The notes beneath the pieces were generated by a model. That model saw only the letters and a program-made list of their open reading frames with translations, was not told where the DNA came from and made no database searches. Shown one piece after another: positions 40,577 to 50,531 of a stretch of 64,000 nucleotides of DNA. The first letter of the stretch is position 1. The number at the start of each line of letters is the position of its first letter. Position numbers and translations under genes: made by a program. Source of the DNA: Moesziomyces globuligerus (Eukaryota; Basidiomycota; Ustilaginomycetes; Ustilaginales; Ustilaginaceae); NCBI GenBank assembly GCA_030849465.1, contig JARVLF010000005.1:124001-188000 (forward strand), given 5' to 3'.

Positions 40577-42430
40577 ATGCCACGCAACCCCTCATCCTCC
40601 CGCTCAAAGACGGCCCAAGCTGTGCGTGCTGCCGAGCGAGAGCAGCAGGAGGAGCGCCTCAGGGAGGCTGCCGATGGCGTCAACGCTGGGCAGTACTCCA
40701 GCATCCGTGCAGCAGCCAAGGCGCACGATGTACCTGAGGCGACTCTTCGCCACCGCATTGGTGGCCGGAAGAGCAAAAAGGAGGGTCACGCCACAGCCCA
40801 GTCGCTTGCACCAGGCTCCGAGACGGCGCTTGTCGAGCACATCCGGCGTTGTGCGGCTGGCGGCTTTCCTCTGACGCCGGAGTCCATCCGAGAGTACGCC
40901 ACCATCGTCTCTCGTGCAATTCCGGGTCAGGCCGAGCCGGTCACAGTCGGGAAGGGGTGGCTGCAGGGCTTCCTCCTTCGCCACCCCTCTATTCGCTCAA
41001 GTTGGTCTCGTTGCCTGGACAACGAGCGACTCAGAAGCACGGACGAGGCTGGCGTACGGGAATGGTTCGAACGGCTGGGCGAGATCATCCGTGAATACGG
41101 CATCTCGTCCAGCAATATATTCAATATGGACGAGACCAACTTCCGTTTTGGCCAGGGTGGGAGCGAGAAGGTCATCGTGCCAACAGGCGACCCGGCGGCT
41201 TGGTTCAAAGGCCAGCCGGGAAGCAGGGAGTCGGCTACGGTGATCGAGTGCATCGGCAGCGGCGGACAGGTCCTTCCGCCCTTGGTCATCACCAAGGGCA
41301 AGGTGCACACCGCCGGAGAACAGCGGCGAATGGAGAACATCCCGGCCACATGGCAGTTCTCAAAGACGCCAAACGGCTGGACGTCAAACGAGCTTGCTGT
41401 CTTGTGGCTCGAGAAGATCTTCGACGCCAACACCACGCAGCCGTCCACATCATCGTGGCGGCTTCTCATTCTCGATGGCCACGGCTCGCACACAACTCCG
41501 GAGTTCCTGGACGCCATGTGGGAGCGCCGGATCGTTCCGTTCTGCTTGCCGCCACACTCGACGCACGTCATGCAGCCGCTTGACGTCTCGATCTTTGGCC
41601 CGCTGTTGGCAGCGTACTACCGCCTCGTCAACAGCATTGCCCCTCATGTGGATGGCGGCATTGACAAGGCGCTCTTCGGGACACTCCTCGCTCAGGCACG
41701 CGAGCAGGTTCTGACGGCAAATGCGGCCAAAAAAGCATTCGCCGACTCTGGCATCTCAGTCGCTCCACATCCGGGGAAGGTCTTGGCGCAACTTGCAAGC
41801 TTCAACAATGCAAGTCGCCGATCAGGATCAACGGAGCGCATGCCGCCAACCCGGAGTGTCGCTCAGAGGACCATGGCGGATCTTGATGCCCGGCTCTCGG
41901 CATTCAAAGCCGAATCCGACCCAAGACGGGCTTGCACACTCAAGCGGGCCCTCATTCAGACGTACGAGGCGGCACAGACGGAAATCTCTGTGTTGCGGGC
42001 AAAGGTAGGAGTGCTGGAAGCGCAGGAGGAGCGCAACAAGGCGAAGGCGAGGAAAGGGCGCCGAAAGCGTAAGGCCGGCGATCTCCAGATCCTCACGCGC
42101 GACAACATGATCAGCCGGGAGTATGCTGAGCGCAAGCTGATTGCAAAGAAGTTTGCCAATGCTCATAGGCGCAAGCATAAGCGCCGGAAGGAGAAGGAGC
42201 GAGAGGTACTACCTCCATCTCAGCCGGCGATTGCTACCGCCAATGAGGAAGAAGATGGCAACAAGGGCATTTTGGCATCAACTTTTGGCCCCTCTCCTCC
42301 GCCTGTGCGCCACTTCCTGGACATGCTCGATGACGGCGAGCCTCTAAGCGCCATCGAAGACAACGACTCCCAGCAGCCCGTGTTCTACAAGGAGGTACCC
42401 CTGGCCAGCTCATCACGCAATCGACTCTAA
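40577..42430 (+). CDS. Transposase, pogo/Fot1 family (DDE superfamily), 617 aa
   Basis: Cuts and pastes the element. Domains in order: a psq/CENP-B-like helix-turn-helix (about 15-62, with SIRAAAKAHDVPEATLRHRI), a Tc5/CENP-B-type second DNA-binding domain (about 78-155, ending near WSRCLDNERLRS), and a DDE catalytic core. The core has Asp185 in NMDETNF, Asp300 in LILDGHGSHTT and Asp336 in HVMQPLDVSIF, so the last two are 35 residues apart, typical of Fot1/pogo. A coiled coil and a strongly basic nuclear-localisation stretch (KARKGRRKRKAG) follow, then an acidic tail. The ATG at 40577 is the first that fits the HTH; upstream in-frame sequence lacks an ATG. No frameshift or premature stop is visible. 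Confidence 0.95.
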   Translation: MPRNPSSSRSKTAQAVRAAEREQQEERLREAADGVNAGQYSSIRAAAKAHDVPEATLRHRIGGRKSKKEGHATAQSLAPGSETALVEHIRRCAAGGFPLTPESIREYATIVSRAIPGQAEPVTVGKGWLQGFLLRHPSIRSSWSRCLDNERLRSTDEAGVREWFERLGEIIREYGISSSNIFNMDETNFRFGQGGSEKVIVPTGDPAAWFKGQPGSRESATVIECIGSGGQVLPPLVITKGKVHTAGEQRRMENIPATWQFSKTPNGWTSNELAVLWLEKIFDANTTQPSTSSWRLLILDGHGSHTTPEFLDAMWERRIVPFCLPPHSTHVMQPLDVSIFGPLLAAYYRLVNSIAPHVDGGIDKALFGTLLAQAREQVLTANAAKKAFADSGISVAPHPGKVLAQLASFNNASRRSGSTERMPPTRSVAQRTMADLDARLSAFKAESDPRRACTLKRALIQTYEAAQTEISVLRAKVGVLEAQEERNKAKARKGRRKRKAGDLQILTRDNMISREYAERKLIAKKFANAHRRKHKRRKEKEREVLPPSQPAIATANEEEDGNKGILASTFGPSPPPVRHFLDMLDDGEPLSAIEDNDSQQPVFYKEVPLASSSRNRL

Positions 42431-42564
42431 TCCTGTGTTGCTCACCATGTACATATCTCATTCCTCATCATTGCAATGCAAGTTTTGACTCAACACAACC
42501 CGGGAATGCTGTGCTCGCCATCACACAAAAAGTACTGCCACCATATTCAAATTTCTCTCAAAGC

Positions 42565-42605
42565 GCGTCGGATCTACACGTGCGTCGGAAATACAGTAAT
42601 TACGT
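42565..42605 (-). repeat. Right terminal inverted repeat of the transposon
   Basis: Perfect 41-bp inverted copy of 40349-40389, followed by the TA duplication. Confidence 0.97.
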
Positions 42606-42663
42606 TAAGAGTGTCTCGTCACAGTCCTTGGCTTGGTTCCACCATCCTAGTTCTTGTCTTGTC

Positions 42664-43104
42664 ATGACGGCTGTTTACACGGTAGTGTTGGCCGAAGCTA
42701 GCGCGGAGGAGAACGTGCAGCACAACCACGGCTTGTTCGAGGGCAAGCTCCCCGCGCCCGATCTGTTCGGCTTGTACGGCCGGGTGCCGCTGAGCACAGT
42801 GGGCGACGAGGTGGCCCAAGGCACCAAGATCTGGCCCGACCTGGCCAACGCCACGGGCAGAGGCGCGCATGTCGACTTTGCCTGGAAGCGGCACGGGATC
42901 CCGAGCTACCTGACGACCAGGATGAATCTCAACAGGGAGAAGCTCGCGCTCCACCACTTCCGCATCGTCACCATGGACCAAGCCACAAGCAACGGCTGGG
43001 ACCCGATCCGTGTCTCGGATCTGCCCCTCGAGCAGATCGTGACGTGCATCTGCGGCAGAAACTGCAGCCCAGACGTCGAAGAGGAGAGCAAAGTGCAACC
43101 GTAG
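42664..43104 (+). CDS. Small orphan protein, 146 aa
   Basis: Not recognised. The 146 codons from ATG 42664 have strong C/G-ending bias like the housekeeping genes here, so I take it as real or recently real. It is mildly acidic with no signal peptide or membrane helix. Notable segments are FEGKLPAPDLFGLYGRVPL, HVDFAWKRHGIPSYLTTRMN and a Cys pair near the end (TCICGRNC). It begins 57 bases past the transposon's right flank. The in-frame upstream sequence contains transposon DNA, so any promoter or first exon to the left has been displaced by the insertion. It may be a complete small gene or the surviving 3' part of a larger one. Confidence 0.55.
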   Translation: MTAVYTVVLAEASAEENVQHNHGLFEGKLPAPDLFGLYGRVPLSTVGDEVAQGTKIWPDLANATGRGAHVDFAWKRHGIPSYLTTRMNLNREKLALHHFRIVTMDQATSNGWDPIRVSDLPLEQIVTCICGRNCSPDVEEESKVQP

Positions 43105-43504
43105 ACAGTAGCACTCCTTGGCCCGCTTCGTTTGCCGTCACTTGAAGCGTCAGTCGATGCGACAACTTGCTTTCCACCTCGTCCTTCCACATCACGCTTC
43201 AACCATAAACACAAACATGACCAACCGACGAGACAAGCGCACGCACGACTCGAGGAATGTGGGTGGTGTGATAGGAGTGAAATTCGCGGACTATTGGTCT
43301 CTGGTGCATATCTTTGTGCTACATGAGCAGATATTCTCCGTGCGGGAGCCGACACATCAGAGGCAAGACAACGCTAGAAAGTGGGGAGCCGCATGGCTCC
43401 ACTTCCGAGGCTTTTTTGGGGGATGGTTGCCCTCTTCCAGAACGAAACGCCGAAAGGAGAGGCATCGGTGTCGGGAGGTTGGTGAGTCTGCGCGGATGAT
43501 GCGT
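43105..43504. other. Convergent gap, orphan / RPS0
   Basis: 400 bases of 3' flanks; nothing recognised. Confidence 0.5.
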
Positions 43505-44335
43505 TTACTCCCAGGTGCTGGTGGGCTGCTCGGCAGCGCCATCAGCGGCCCAGTCCTGGGCGCCCTCGGCGGACCAGTCGACGTTGCCGGTCTCGGTGGC
43601 GAGGTTGGCGGCGACGGCGAGGGGCACGTCAGCCTGGACCTCGGCGGACTCGGCGGCGGCGGGCTCGGCGGTCTCCTTGGCGGCCTGGGCGGCGGCGGCG
43701 GCCTCCTGAGCCTCACGCTCAACCTCCTCGGGGTCGCGGTAGAAGAACATGTCGGGCATGACCGAGAGGTCACCGCCCTTCAGGCGAAGGACGGTGCGGC
43801 AGAGGAGCCACCAGAGGAGACCGACCGAGTGGCGGCCGCGGACGTTACCGGGGATGGCGACGTCGACGAACTTGAGGGGCGAGTCCGAGTCAACAAACGA
43901 GATGCAGGGGATGTTGACGTACGAGGCCTCGCGGATGGCCTGGTGGTCGACACGGGGGTCGGTGACGACGATCACACGGGGCTCCTTGAACGAACGGGTG
44001 ATGTAGTTGGTGAAGGAACCGGGGGTGAAGCGGCCAGCGATGGCCGAGGCGCCGGTCTGGGCGGCGAACTTGAGCACGGCACGGTGACCGTACTGGCGGC
44101 CCGAGATGACGCAGATGTCGGCGGGGTTCTCGATGGCGGCGAGGATACGGGCAGCGAAGACGATCTTCTCCCAGGTCTTGCCGATGTTGAGAAGGTGGAT
44201 ACCGTCGGCGCGACGCTTGTAGATGTAGGGGGCCATCTGCTTGTCGGCGTTCTTGGTGCCGATGTGCGTCTGGGCGGCGAGGAGGAGCGAGATGTCCTCC
44301 TCGGTGGGGTTGAGAGCAGCAGGGACCTTGGACAT
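43505..44335 (-). CDS. RPS0: 40S ribosomal protein S0 (uS2, RPSA)
   Basis: Small-subunit protein needed for 18S rRNA 3'-end maturation and 40S assembly. At 276 residues it fits the family (yeast 252, human 295). It starts [20 protein letters not shown] and carries the hallmarks [42 protein letters not shown] and [13 protein letters not shown]. The signature [21 protein letters not shown] and [17 protein letters not shown] are also present. The C-tail is Ala/Glu-rich and ends TSTWE. The ATG at 44335 is chosen by homology; the open frame extends to 44680 with no support. Codons are almost exclusively C/G-ending. No intron lies in the coding part. Confidence 0.97.
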   Translation of the reverse strand: MSKVPAALNPTEEDISLLLAAQTHIGTKNADKQMAPYIYKRRADGIHLLNIGKTWEKIVFAARILAAIENPADICVISGRQYGHRAVLKFAAQTGASAIAGRFTPGSFTNYITRSFKEPRVIVVTDPRVDHQAIREASYVNIPCISFVDSDSPLKFVDVAIPGNVRGRHSVGLLWWLLCRTVLRLKGGDLSVMPDMFFYRDPEEVEREAQEAAAAAQAAKETAEPAAAESAEVQADVPLAVAANLATETGNVDWSAEGAQDWAADGAAEQPTSTWE

Positions 44336-44924
44336 TTTGAACGAAACGGAAAGGTGGGGAAACGGAACCTCGAAACTTTTGCGTGTAAGGGGAAAGGAAG
44401 GAAGGGATGGAGGCGTAGCGCTCGCGGATAGCGACCACACGCTTTCCCACAGCCAGCGTCTGGTCTGGCTTGCCCCTCTCTCTCTCTTTCCTCGTTGACT
44501 GGTGAGCAGTGCAAAATTCGCAGCGTCCCGTCGCTGGATTGGAATTTCCAGCCAGCGCTCGGGGGTTAAGCCTCTGCCAATTCCCACCTCGCGCAGTCGA
44601 GCTCGGGCGAACTTGCCGCAGTCGATCGGGTCTTTATCTGCATCGTTCAATTTTTCAAGCTTCATCGGGAGATCTGACATGGACGCGCTGCGCCTCCACT
44701 CGAAGCGCAGCTGTCAACGGCAGTGTTGCTCTGCGCGAGCAAGCTGCATGAACCCGTCGCGCAAGTGCATGCATTCCCGCAACGTGTGTAGACATGAACA
44801 CCACTTGCATCCCCCACGCACACGATCTCCATCGTAGCATGCTCAGCATCAGCAAAGACAGCACTCGCTGCCACGGACATCCGATCGGCGCCTGCGGAAG
44901 CTGCGGCGCAAGCTGATCGGCGTC
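44336..44924. other. Divergent promoter RPS0 / T5orf172 gene
   Basis: 589 bases; nothing recognisable beyond a CT-rich stretch at about 44468-44494. Ribosomal protein leaders in fungi often hold an intron, but none is certain here. Confidence 0.5.
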
Positions 44925-46592
44925 ATGGTTCTTCCGCGCCAATCGTCGCAAGACTCTTCCAAGGGCTTCAGCCTGAAGGATGCTTTCAAGCGTCTCGGCA
45001 TCCGCGCCCGCTCCGCCTCGCCGGCCACGAAAGGACACGGAAAGCCTCTGCCCGTCTTGCCGCCGAGATCACCATCCCAGCAGCGCCTTGAAGCCCACCA
45101 ACCAACAGCAGTGTCGCTGCCACCTTACTTGGCTCATCTGGCTGCGTCTTCCTCGACATCGGCTTCGCCAAATTTGCCTTTCCCACAGCCACGTATCAAC
45201 GGCTCAGCTGCATCGCACGCGGAAGATGAGCTCTATATCGACTCAAGTCGTTTTCCGCCGCGTCCGCCAGTTCTAGCCCTGACGTATTCAACGCCGCAGC
45301 CTCCATCTGCTCCGCCCCCACACCCGACGAGCCTGATCCCAGCGGCGCTTCAGCTACAGACGGATTCCAAGCAGCCCTATCCATGGGAGCTTGTTCCGCA
45401 GCTCAAATCAAAGCCAGTCATCGACAGCGAGAGATCCGACAGCACCGCGCGACCTGACCCTCTCGACAAGGAGAACGTTGCACCCGTTGGCATCAGCTCC
45501 CTGGACAATGCCAGCCACAAAGTCGCAGCGTCGCCCATCAATCTCGTCACACCTCCTAGGACTCAAAAGGCTACCAGGCATACCAGTGCGTCTGCATCTC
45601 ATACGCTCGGAACGCGAACGCCCAATGGCTCCCAGAAGGATCCCAGCTGTCCGCCTGCCAAAGGCCAATGTTGGGGCATCAAGCAAGACGGGACCCGTTG
45701 CACCCGCAAGGTCCGTGCGCCGACCAAGGTCACAAAGCTCGGGGTCAGGACTCCCAGCCGAGCTACGAGGGAACGCGAGCGATTCGAGCGAGGCGCATCC
45801 GCTCCGCCTGTGCTGCGGAAAGGCGCATCTGCAGCCGAACCGCTCGTCGTCGGCGACTCGGGCAGCGAGGACGAGCTCTCGACTACTTATCGCCGAGCAC
45901 TGCGCATGCAATCGCCGGCATCCAAGGACGCTGCGGACGACTCCGAAGAGGTTTACTGCTTTCAGCACGTGGCCGAAGTCAACAAGACCAACGGATTCTA
46001 TTCCGTCTCTGCGCCGTCTTCAAAGCCGACGGGAGGAGCTAGCACAGCGGGCGACTTTGTCCAGTTCAGCGACTGGTTCGACACAGTGGAGCTTAGCGAC
46101 CATGCGCAGGCGCTGCTGCGCAAATGCATGAGTCGGCCGCTCACCGACGTCGACCGTGCCGAGCTGGGCTACCTCTACATTCACGAGCTGCGCGACCGCT
46201 CCAACTCGACGCATCTCTGCCTCAAAGTGGGACGCTCCGCCCACATCTTCCGCCGCCTGAATGAGTGGCGAACGCGCTGCTATTCCAAGGACTATGTGCC
46301 GCGCGCCTACTATCCGTCGAAAGACCAGCATGCCTTGTTGTCCGGCGTGGACACCGTCCAAGAGCCCGGCGTACCTCTCAGCCACCGGTGGGAGACGCTC
46401 GTCCACCTCGAACTCGCCAGTGTCGGTCTCAGGGTGCACGAGATCTGCCCCGATTGCGGTACACGCCACCGGGAGATTTTCATGATACCCCGCTCCCTCT
46501 GCTTACACAGCAGCGAGGAGCAACACGACGGCTTTGACGTCGTTCGTCGCATCGTCGTGAAGTGGATGCGCTTCGTCCAGACGATAGCATGA
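44925..46592 (+). CDS. T5orf172 (GIY-YIG-like) domain protein, 555 aa
   Basis: Fungal protein of unknown function ending in a T5orf172/DUF1766-type domain (about 385-535). That domain has GYLYIHELRD, LCLKVGRSAHIFRRLNEW, HRWETLVHLELAS and ICPDCGTRHREIF, fitting the GIY-YIG nuclease-like fold. Ahead of it is a split zinc-binding pattern often seen in this family: QCWGIKQDGTRCTRKV (Cys249, Cys259) and VYCFQH (Cys345, His348). The N-terminal 240 residues are Pro/Ser-rich and disordered, with a DKENVAP stretch. A DNA-associated role is plausible; catalysis is not shown. The ATG at 44925 opens a basic segment, MVLPRQSSQDSSKGFSLKDA. It is a single exon. Confidence 0.85.
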   Translation: MVLPRQSSQDSSKGFSLKDAFKRLGIRARSASPATKGHGKPLPVLPPRSPSQQRLEAHQPTAVSLPPYLAHLAASSSTSASPNLPFPQPRINGSAASHAEDELYIDSSRFPPRPPVLALTYSTPQPPSAPPPHPTSLIPAALQLQTDSKQPYPWELVPQLKSKPVIDSERSDSTARPDPLDKENVAPVGISSLDNASHKVAASPINLVTPPRTQKATRHTSASASHTLGTRTPNGSQKDPSCPPAKGQCWGIKQDGTRCTRKVRAPTKVTKLGVRTPSRATRERERFERGASAPPVLRKGASAAEPLVVGDSGSEDELSTTYRRALRMQSPASKDAADDSEEVYCFQHVAEVNKTNGFYSVSAPSSKPTGGASTAGDFVQFSDWFDTVELSDHAQALLRKCMSRPLTDVDRAELGYLYIHELRDRSNSTHLCLKVGRSAHIFRRLNEWRTRCYSKDYVPRAYYPSKDQHALLSGVDTVQEPGVPLSHRWETLVHLELASVGLRVHEICPDCGTRHREIFMIPRSLCLHSSEEQHDGFDVVRRIVVKWMRFVQTIA

Positions 46593-48076
46593 CAGCCTCC
46601 TACACTTCGAGCTACGAGATAAGATACCACACGGGCAAAGAGCCACATGCAACGTCGGCTCATGCAGCCTCGTATAATAATCAAGCAAATGCTAGAGTCC
46701 TTCGGCAGCCACTGTCACATAGCAGCAGTAGCGGTGAATTCAGATGTCGTCAAGGTGCTCTCGAGCTGTCGAGGAAAGCCAACAACGTTTCGCAACCCCA
46801 TGAGCTGTTAGGGCAGGCCGTGTGACATCTTTAATTTTTAAATTTCAGCCAAGCCTCGATTTGTGCGTGGCGCCTGGCGCGGTTTTTTTTACAGTTTTGC
46901 ATCCAGTGCACGTGACCTTAATCTGCCTTCGAGGGTCATTGGCGATCTGGCGCCAGTCAAGAAGATTGGAGCTGCGAGCCAGCCAATTCGGGCAGGAGCC
47001 AGGCAGCACACAGTTGCGCCAGAGGGCGTTGCGCACCAATCCTCTGTGCGGCAGGCGAGCGAGCGCAAGTAGGCTCGACGTGTGAGACTGGTAGCGTAGC
47101 GTCGAGGTGCCAGCCTGAGCGTGCAGAGCAGGCCTGGCCTAGACCTGGCTCTCTCTTCGCTGTACCGTCGTCAAGAACCTCCATCAACCACCATCCCCCT
47201 TTCATCAACCTTTACATATCAAGGTTAGTAGCTACTCCAACACGCATGCACCAGCATCGAATCACAGCCATCGTGGAGCACAGCAGAGCAGGCCAGCAGA
47301 ATTCGAATTAGCATGCACAGGCATTTGCAGGGACGATACCGAAGGCAGAAATGGATAGGATCAGCACAGCAAAGGCAACGACAGCATAGTGCTTGGGCAT
47401 CGGCACTTTCGACATCGATTCAACAGTGGCAGCTTGACGCTGACCGGGCCGTCATGGAGGGTCCGGGATCCAGATGGGCACATTCCCAGCGAGTCTCGAG
47501 ACATCAACCACCGGCATGGCACACCCAGCATGACCCGAGCGTTCCAAGCGCAATTCAGCAGCACCGGGACAATCACGCAGATACCAGCTCCGCACGTTCA
47601 CGTCGACACGCTTGCCGTGATAGTTCGTATGCAGAGAATGGCACCCCACCGACATCAGCAAACATCGACTTGTATGGCCATCTTTCGCCCGCATGCTGCT
47701 CACGGGCTTGCAGGCATCGTGCAACCAAGCCTAGTTCCTGAGCGATGGCTTCGAACATGCCGGTCACGGAAGTTCAGCGTCATTCGTGCCCGCATCGATC
47801 TGCGTCTCATCGACTATAGCGCCTTGATTTATCGCCTACCAAGGGACCAGCGTACTCTGAGCGCCACTTCGAGCGCTCATCCGGGCTCATCGGCCGAACG
47901 CTGCATCGTTCCTTCTTCTAGGATTTTTATTGCTCAGGCCGACTGTTCGGCCAACTGCTTCGCCTGTCTCGCCGCGCCTCCTGCTGCGACTCCACGATTG
48001 GTATCCCACAAATCGAGGCCATCATTCACTGACACTTTGCACCCTCCGCTACTGCATTGTCATCTCGCAGAACACA
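46593..48076. other. Intergenic upstream of RPS2
   Basis: 1.48 kb without a supported gene. An AT-rich patch lies near 46825-46850. Just before the RPS2 ATG, CTGAC (about 48029) and CATCTCGCAG (ending 48070) look like the branch site and acceptor of a leader intron, common for ribosomal protein genes; its donor is unresolved. Confidence 0.5.
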
Positions 48077-48313
48077 ATGGCTGACGCTGCTCCCCGTGGA
48101 CGTGGCGGTTTCGGACGAGACCGCGGTGGACGAGGCCGCCGTGGCCCCCGTCGTGGCGGTCGCCGCGACGGCGAGAAGGAGGAGTGGGTCCCCGTCACCT
48201 CGGTCGGCCGACTCGTCAAGGACGGCAAGATCAAGTCGATCGAGGAGATCTACCTCTTCTCCCTCCCCATCAAGGAGTACCAGATCATCGACCTCCTCCT
48301 CCCCAAGCTCAAG

Positions 48314-48348
<35 letters not shown>

Positions 48349-48853
48349 GACCCGTGCCGGTCAGCGCACCCGCTTTAAGGCTTTCGTTGCCGTCGGTGAC
48401 TCCGACGGCCACCTTGGTCTTGGTGTCAAGTGCGCCAAGGAGGTCGCCACTGCCATCCGTGGTGCCATCATTGTCGCCAAGCTCTCCACCATCCCCGTTC
48501 GCCGTGGCTACTGGGGCAACGCCCTTGGTGAGCCCCACACCGTGCCCATGAAGGTTTCGGGTAAGACCGCCTCGGTCATGTGCCGTCTCGTGCCCGCTCC
48601 CCGTGGTACCGGTATCGTTGCCGCCCCTGCCTCGAAGCGCATGCTCGAGCTCGCCGGTATCGAGGACTGCTACACCCAGTCGGCTGGTCAGACCGCCACC
48701 ATGGGCAACTTCCTCAAGGCCACCTTCGAGGCCGTCTCCAAGACCTACGCCTTCCTTACCCCCAACCTGTGGCGCGACATTGCTCCCCCCGCCACCCCCT
48801 ACGTCGAGTTCGCCTCGCACCTCGCCCGCACCCAGAAGAAGTCGATCTACTAA
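48077..48853 (+). CDS. RPS2: 40S ribosomal protein S2 (uS5)
   Basis: Small-subunit protein at the mRNA entry side, important for decoding accuracy. At 258 residues it matches the family (yeast 254). It has an Arg/Gly-rich N-tail (about 6-32; a target of arginine methylation in relatives), the double-stranded RNA-binding S5 N-domain starting [18 protein letters not shown], the signature [18 protein letters not shown], and the S5 C-domain [19 protein letters not shown] with [14 protein letters not shown]. The ATG at 48077 is chosen by homology. Codon bias is extreme. The coding region has no intron, though a leader intron is likely. Confidence 0.98.
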
Positions 48854-49612
48854 ATGTAGCCCGACCCGGTGCGCTCGTGAGGTGCTGCAGCGGCTGGCCG
48901 TCGCCATCTAGCGCGCGCGGCTGGTTCCTGTAGCCGTCTCGATGCACCTCCAGATCGTGCACCCTCCCCTTTTTCTGGTCTGCGATCTGGTCCCCCCCTC
49001 TCGCCCTCTCTATTCCCAGCTTCCCCTTTCCCCCCTTCTTCTGTTTCTGCGCTACCCTATCTTCGCTCGTCGCAGCGACTTGTATTCTGCATACAACCAC
49101 ACCCACCCCAAAAATCAGAAGCATGCTCCTATGCATCTTGTCCCATCCATTTCCACGGCTGACGGCCGACGTCTGGCGAGACAACATCTCGACCCTGACC
49201 CGCGAGATTGCTGCGAGCGAGAAGCGGGGAGGGCTCGGGTCGGACCGCGTGCTTTCACACGGGCTTGTTAGGTCGTCTGAGCTGCACAGACTAGGGTGGG
49301 TCAAACTTGAAGGTTCGTGCGCGGCAAGAGTTGAAATGCTGATCGGAATTGGTTCAAGGCGACTGAATTTGGCTGGTACCAATTTCGACTTGACGGGTGG
49401 AACAGGGGATACGGTGGATCGGTGACCGAATCGGGGGACTGTCGAAAAGGCGAGACTCGGAACCGTTGGCAGGCTGGAAGTGTGCGGGCGACGGAACATC
49501 GCCTCTCTTCGCAAGCGCTGGCGGCCAACATGGCGTCTGGCAAAGCTAGCTGGTCACCATCATCCGTCACCACCAACCCCTCACCGTTTGATCTTCTCGT
49601 CGCATATTCGTC
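48854..49612. other. Intergenic RPS2 / ATP17
   Basis: 759 bases: the RPS2 3' UTR, with a C/T-rich block at 48961-49050, then the ATP17 promoter. No gene is seen. Confidence 0.5.
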
Positions 49613-50156
49613 ATGTTCGCTCGTGCTGTTGCTCGACAGGTCGGTCCCTCGACTCGCGCCTTCCGTCTCGGCGGTGTGCGTGCCAACTCGTCGCTCCCCA
49701 TCCCGCCCAAGATCGCCACCCCCAAGTCGGCTCAGGGCCCCGGCGGCGCTTCGGAGCGCATGGAGAGCGTCGTCGGCTTCTACAAGGCCCTCCCCAAGGG
49801 TGACGCTCCTCAGAAGCGTGGCGGCGGAATCAAGGCCCGCTACTTTGACGGAAAGAACGCCTCCGGAAAGCCCATCGTCGCTACCCTCTTCACCCTCTTC
49901 CTCATCGGTTACTCGATCGACTACGCTAACCACCTCCGTAAGTTCCTCCGATACAGCACAATCACACACTCAGTCGGGGCAGCAGTCGGCAGTGCGGAGA
50001 GTGGCACACACTTGAATCGTCTGAACAGCCAACTCTCGGAGTGCTGCTGTCTTGCTCTGTTCGTAGTCTCGCTTGGTCGCATCGTTACTTACTCGCTGAA
50101 ATCGCCTCGGCTTGCTATTTACGCAAACAGGTTTCCACAAGAACAACCACCACTAA
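49613..50156 (+). CDS. ATP17: Mitochondrial F1Fo-ATP synthase subunit f
   Basis: Small Fo subunit of the ATP synthase membrane domain and dimer interface. Exon 1 (49613-49937) and a 26-base exon 2 (50131-50156) join across a 193-nt intron (GTAAGT...AAACAG) through a split Arg codon to give 116 residues. The N-terminus is a mitochondrial presequence (MFARAVARQVGPSTRAFRLG, basic and without acidic residues). The mature part has IPPKIATPKSAQGPGG, a basic loop, and one membrane helix IVATLFTLFLIGYSIDYA. The spliced end NHLRFHKNNHH is the typical subunit-f tail; without splicing the frame would run into unrelated sequence. Homology to yeast Atp17 is from family memory. Confidence 0.92.
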
Positions 50157-50531
50157 GCGCACTCCCTGCGCAGGTGCAATCACGAGCACATCGCTCCTTT
50201 CCCACCGAGTGACGCAATAGAACCCAGTTGCTCCGCGACCCTCTTCCACCGCCGCAGTTATCGCCATGGCGCTGTGGCTGCACATCTGCTCGACCCCTGA
50301 ACCACATCCTAGGCGCCACTGCAGACGGGCCCGTATTCTCACGCACGGGAATCGCCGTGTAGCTGCATGCCCCGCATGCAGACGCTCGAAAGCGAACGAG
50401 CGGGGGAGCATTGATCATACGAAGGATGGGGCAAGCTGAAGGAGTTGCGCGATGCATGGACTTCGGTGTAGGCCATGCTTGGCTTGAGACTGGGCATTTC
50501 TCATCGCCGAGCTAGATGCTTCGAGGCGGGT
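50157..50531. other. Convergent gap ATP17 / DNA polymerase kappa
   Basis: 375 bases of 3' flanks; nothing recognised. Confidence 0.5.

Larger units (their letters stand above)
40347..42607 (+). mobile_element. pogo/Fot1-type DNA transposon, apparently intact
   Basis: An element of 2,257 bp (40349-42605) is bounded by 41-bp perfect terminal inverted repeats and flanked by a TA on each side (40347-40348 and 42606-42607), the target duplication of Tc1/mariner-pogo elements. It encodes one full-length transposase with a DD35D triad. It lies between the Zn2Cys6 regulator and a small orphan gene. Perfect TIRs and an unbroken reading frame argue for recent insertion. Confidence 0.95.

Noticed and set aside
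47389..48084. 231-aa plus-strand frame upstream of RPS2
   Set aside because: Mixed composition with no bias, and it overlaps the probable leader intron of RPS2.
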